The translations under genes were made by a program, and so were the position numbers. A stretch of 64,000 nucleotides of DNA from Sphingobacterium sp. (GTDB lineage Bacteria > Bacteroidota > Bacteroidia > Sphingobacteriales > Sphingobacteriaceae): assembly GCA_031286695.1 (NCBI GenBank), contig JAITTY010000005.1, forward strand, positions 558,001 through 622,000, written 5' to 3'. Below, piece by piece: positions 62,929 through 64,000 of the stretch (positions within the stretch are counted from its first letter, which is position 1; the number at the start of each line of letters is the position of its first letter). Below the pieces are notes generated by a model, which saw only the letters and a list, made by a program, of their open reading frames with translations, was not told the origin of the DNA and made no database searches.

Positions 62929-64000
62929 CCAATATTTCTTTAACGCCTCTTTCAATCGAGGATCGTAACCGTAGATATCAGGATACGTAACAATTTTTCC
63001 GTCGTCATCCAACCAGGTTGTATAATAGTTGATATAAACTGGCATCTGGCGTTTTAGTGTTACCCAACGCGACTTCGATATCGAATCTGTCGTAATTTCC
63101 TTTGCAATTTTTTCGGCCTGCTTTTCATTATTAACAAGGTAAGATGCCAGATCAACAGGTTTTTCCACCCGCACACAGCCGTGGCTTACAGCGCGATTGC
63201 TTTGTCCAAACATTTGTTTTGCAGGTGTGTCGTGCAGATAAATAGAATATGGGTTCTCAAACAGAAACTTCACATTCCCTAATGAATTATCCGAACCGGG
63301 ATTCTGTTTAAAACGGAAATTTTCGACAGAATCCGAATTCCAATTGACCGTTGCAGGATCCACTTGTTTACCTTTGTAATAAGCAACCATATTGCGCGAT
63401 GCCAAATAGTTTGGATTATTTCGGACACTTGCCAACAACTCTTTTTTAACGATACTATTTGGGATGTTCCATACAGGATTCACTTGCATGGCATCCAACA
63501 TGCCCTGCATAACCGGAGTTTCATGGTTCTCGCCTTTTCGTGTATAGGCAGGATTTTCTGTTTCACCCACACATACATTCATCAATTGGCTTGTCTTTCC
63601 GTCTTCCATAATATGCAGCCGTTGTTCAGGGATATTTACAAAGACATATTTTTCTGGAAAATCCTCTCCCATCCAACGCAATTTTTCCAATACCATTAGA
63701 ACCTGGCTCCGTTGCGCACTAGATAGATTTCCGTTTTGCAGCAGATCCTGAAATTTACCATAGTATTGGTTTTTAGGTTGGATATCTGTCAAAACAGCTC
63801 CAATTTTCACACTGTCCAACAAGTGTACAACTTTACTATAGTTCATACGCTTTTGAGGGACAAAATATCGTCCATAAAGACGCTTAGGATTAACAACACC
63901 ATATTTTAGGCTGCTTACATAAGCTACAAGCCCATCAGTACTCAATAAGTCAAGCTTCGCCAATAAGGGATAAACTTCGGCAACATCTTTGCTTTTCAGT
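62920..64000 (-). CDS. L,D-transpeptidase (YcbB-like), 5' end beyond the window
   Basis: The frame is open to the right edge with no stop (codons continue CTG AAA AGC AAA GAT GTT), so the start lies outside; about 360 residues are visible. The YkuD catalytic domain carries the motif SHGCVRVEKP, with the reactive cysteine, and KYVFVNIPEQRLHIMEDG begins it. Upstream is the helical peptidoglycan-binding-like region of YcbB-type enzymes. It forms 3-3 peptidoglycan cross-links or anchors proteins in the periplasm. It converges on the DUF3943 gene. Confidence 0.9.
   Translation of the reverse strand, partial: LKSKDVAEVYPLLAKLDLLSTDGLVAYVSSLKYGVVNPKRLYGRYFVPQKRMNYSKVVHLLDSVKIGAVLTDIQPKNQYYGKFQDLLQNGNLSSAQRSQVLMVLEKLRWMGEDFPEKYVFVNIPEQRLHIMEDGKTSQLMNVCVGETENPAYTRKGENHETPVMQGMLDAMQVNPVWNIPNSIVKKELLASVRNNPNYLASRNMVAYYKGKQVDPATVNWNSDSVENFRFKQNPGSDNSLGNVKFLFENPYSIYLHDTPAKQMFGQSNRAVSHGCVRVEKPVDLASYLVNNEKQAEKIAKEITTDSISKSRWVTLKRQMPVYINYYTTWLDDDGKIVTYPDIYGYDPRLKEALKKYWTN

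Overview
The window reads as chromosomal DNA from a member of the Bacteroidota, most likely the family Sphingobacteriaceae and plausibly Sphingobacterium. The support is a SusC/SusD pair, many proteins with Bacteroidota-style signal peptides ending in AQ or a lipobox, -7 promoter boxes of the form TAnnTTTG, few Shine-Dalgarno sequences, moderate to low GC, and the content of the housekeeping genes (mazG, trpS, kdsB, aroB, proline dehydrogenase, mnmE, glgC). The assignment is inferred from gene style, not from a marker-gene comparison.

Layout. 1-6.2 kb: edge of a methyltransferase gene, an AraC-type regulator, a serine hydrolase of the beta-lactamase fold, an unknown membrane protein, a lipoprotein hydrolase and a DUF6624-like secreted protein. 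6.2-11.7 kb: a compact seven-gene minus-strand operon, in transcription order FAD oxidoreductase, class I methyltransferase, type III polyketide synthase, FabZ-like dehydratase, FabF-like ketosynthase, acyl carrier protein, phosphopantetheinyl transferase. It looks like a self-contained pathway that builds or tailors an acyl starter on a dedicated carrier, cyclises it with a type III PKS, then methylates and oxidises the product. 11.8-21.6 kb: secreted carboxylesterase, an ArsR/SRPBCC/YdeI operon with clear tandem operators, two sulfatases, an SDR and several unknown proteins. 21.7-39.2 kb: mostly core metabolism and housekeeping (MazG, TrpS, deoxynucleoside kinase, KdsB, AKR, FKBP isomerase, glycosyltransferase, a phospholipase C/S1-P1-like protein, TonB receptor, ThuA protein, AroB, S4 protein, proline dehydrogenase, acyl-CoA ligase, Xpt, MnmE).

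39.2-43.3 kb is a gene-poor, AT-rich accessory stretch with small unknown proteins and a 615-base non-coding gap. That gap holds a regular C-tract array that is a canonical G-quadruplex motif on the minus strand. 43.3-49.4 kb: a metallophosphoesterase convergent with a SusC/SusD pair. 49.7-53.3 kb: PAP2 phosphatase, SRPBCC protein, GlgC and a small membrane protein. 53.7-59.0 kb: a complete TolC/adaptor/RND efflux operon. 59.1-64.0 kb: TPMT-like methyltransferase, SulP transporter, DUF3943 protein and an L,D-transpeptidase cut by the right edge.

The most notable items are the type III PKS operon, a 26-bp tandem duplication at its methyltransferase/PKS junction that creates a 9-codon minicistron while keeping stop-start coupling, the G-quadruplex-type array, the ArsR operator pair, and promoters so close to start codons that the transcripts are probably leaderless. 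No tRNA, rRNA, CRISPR array, transposase or recognised riboswitch was found.
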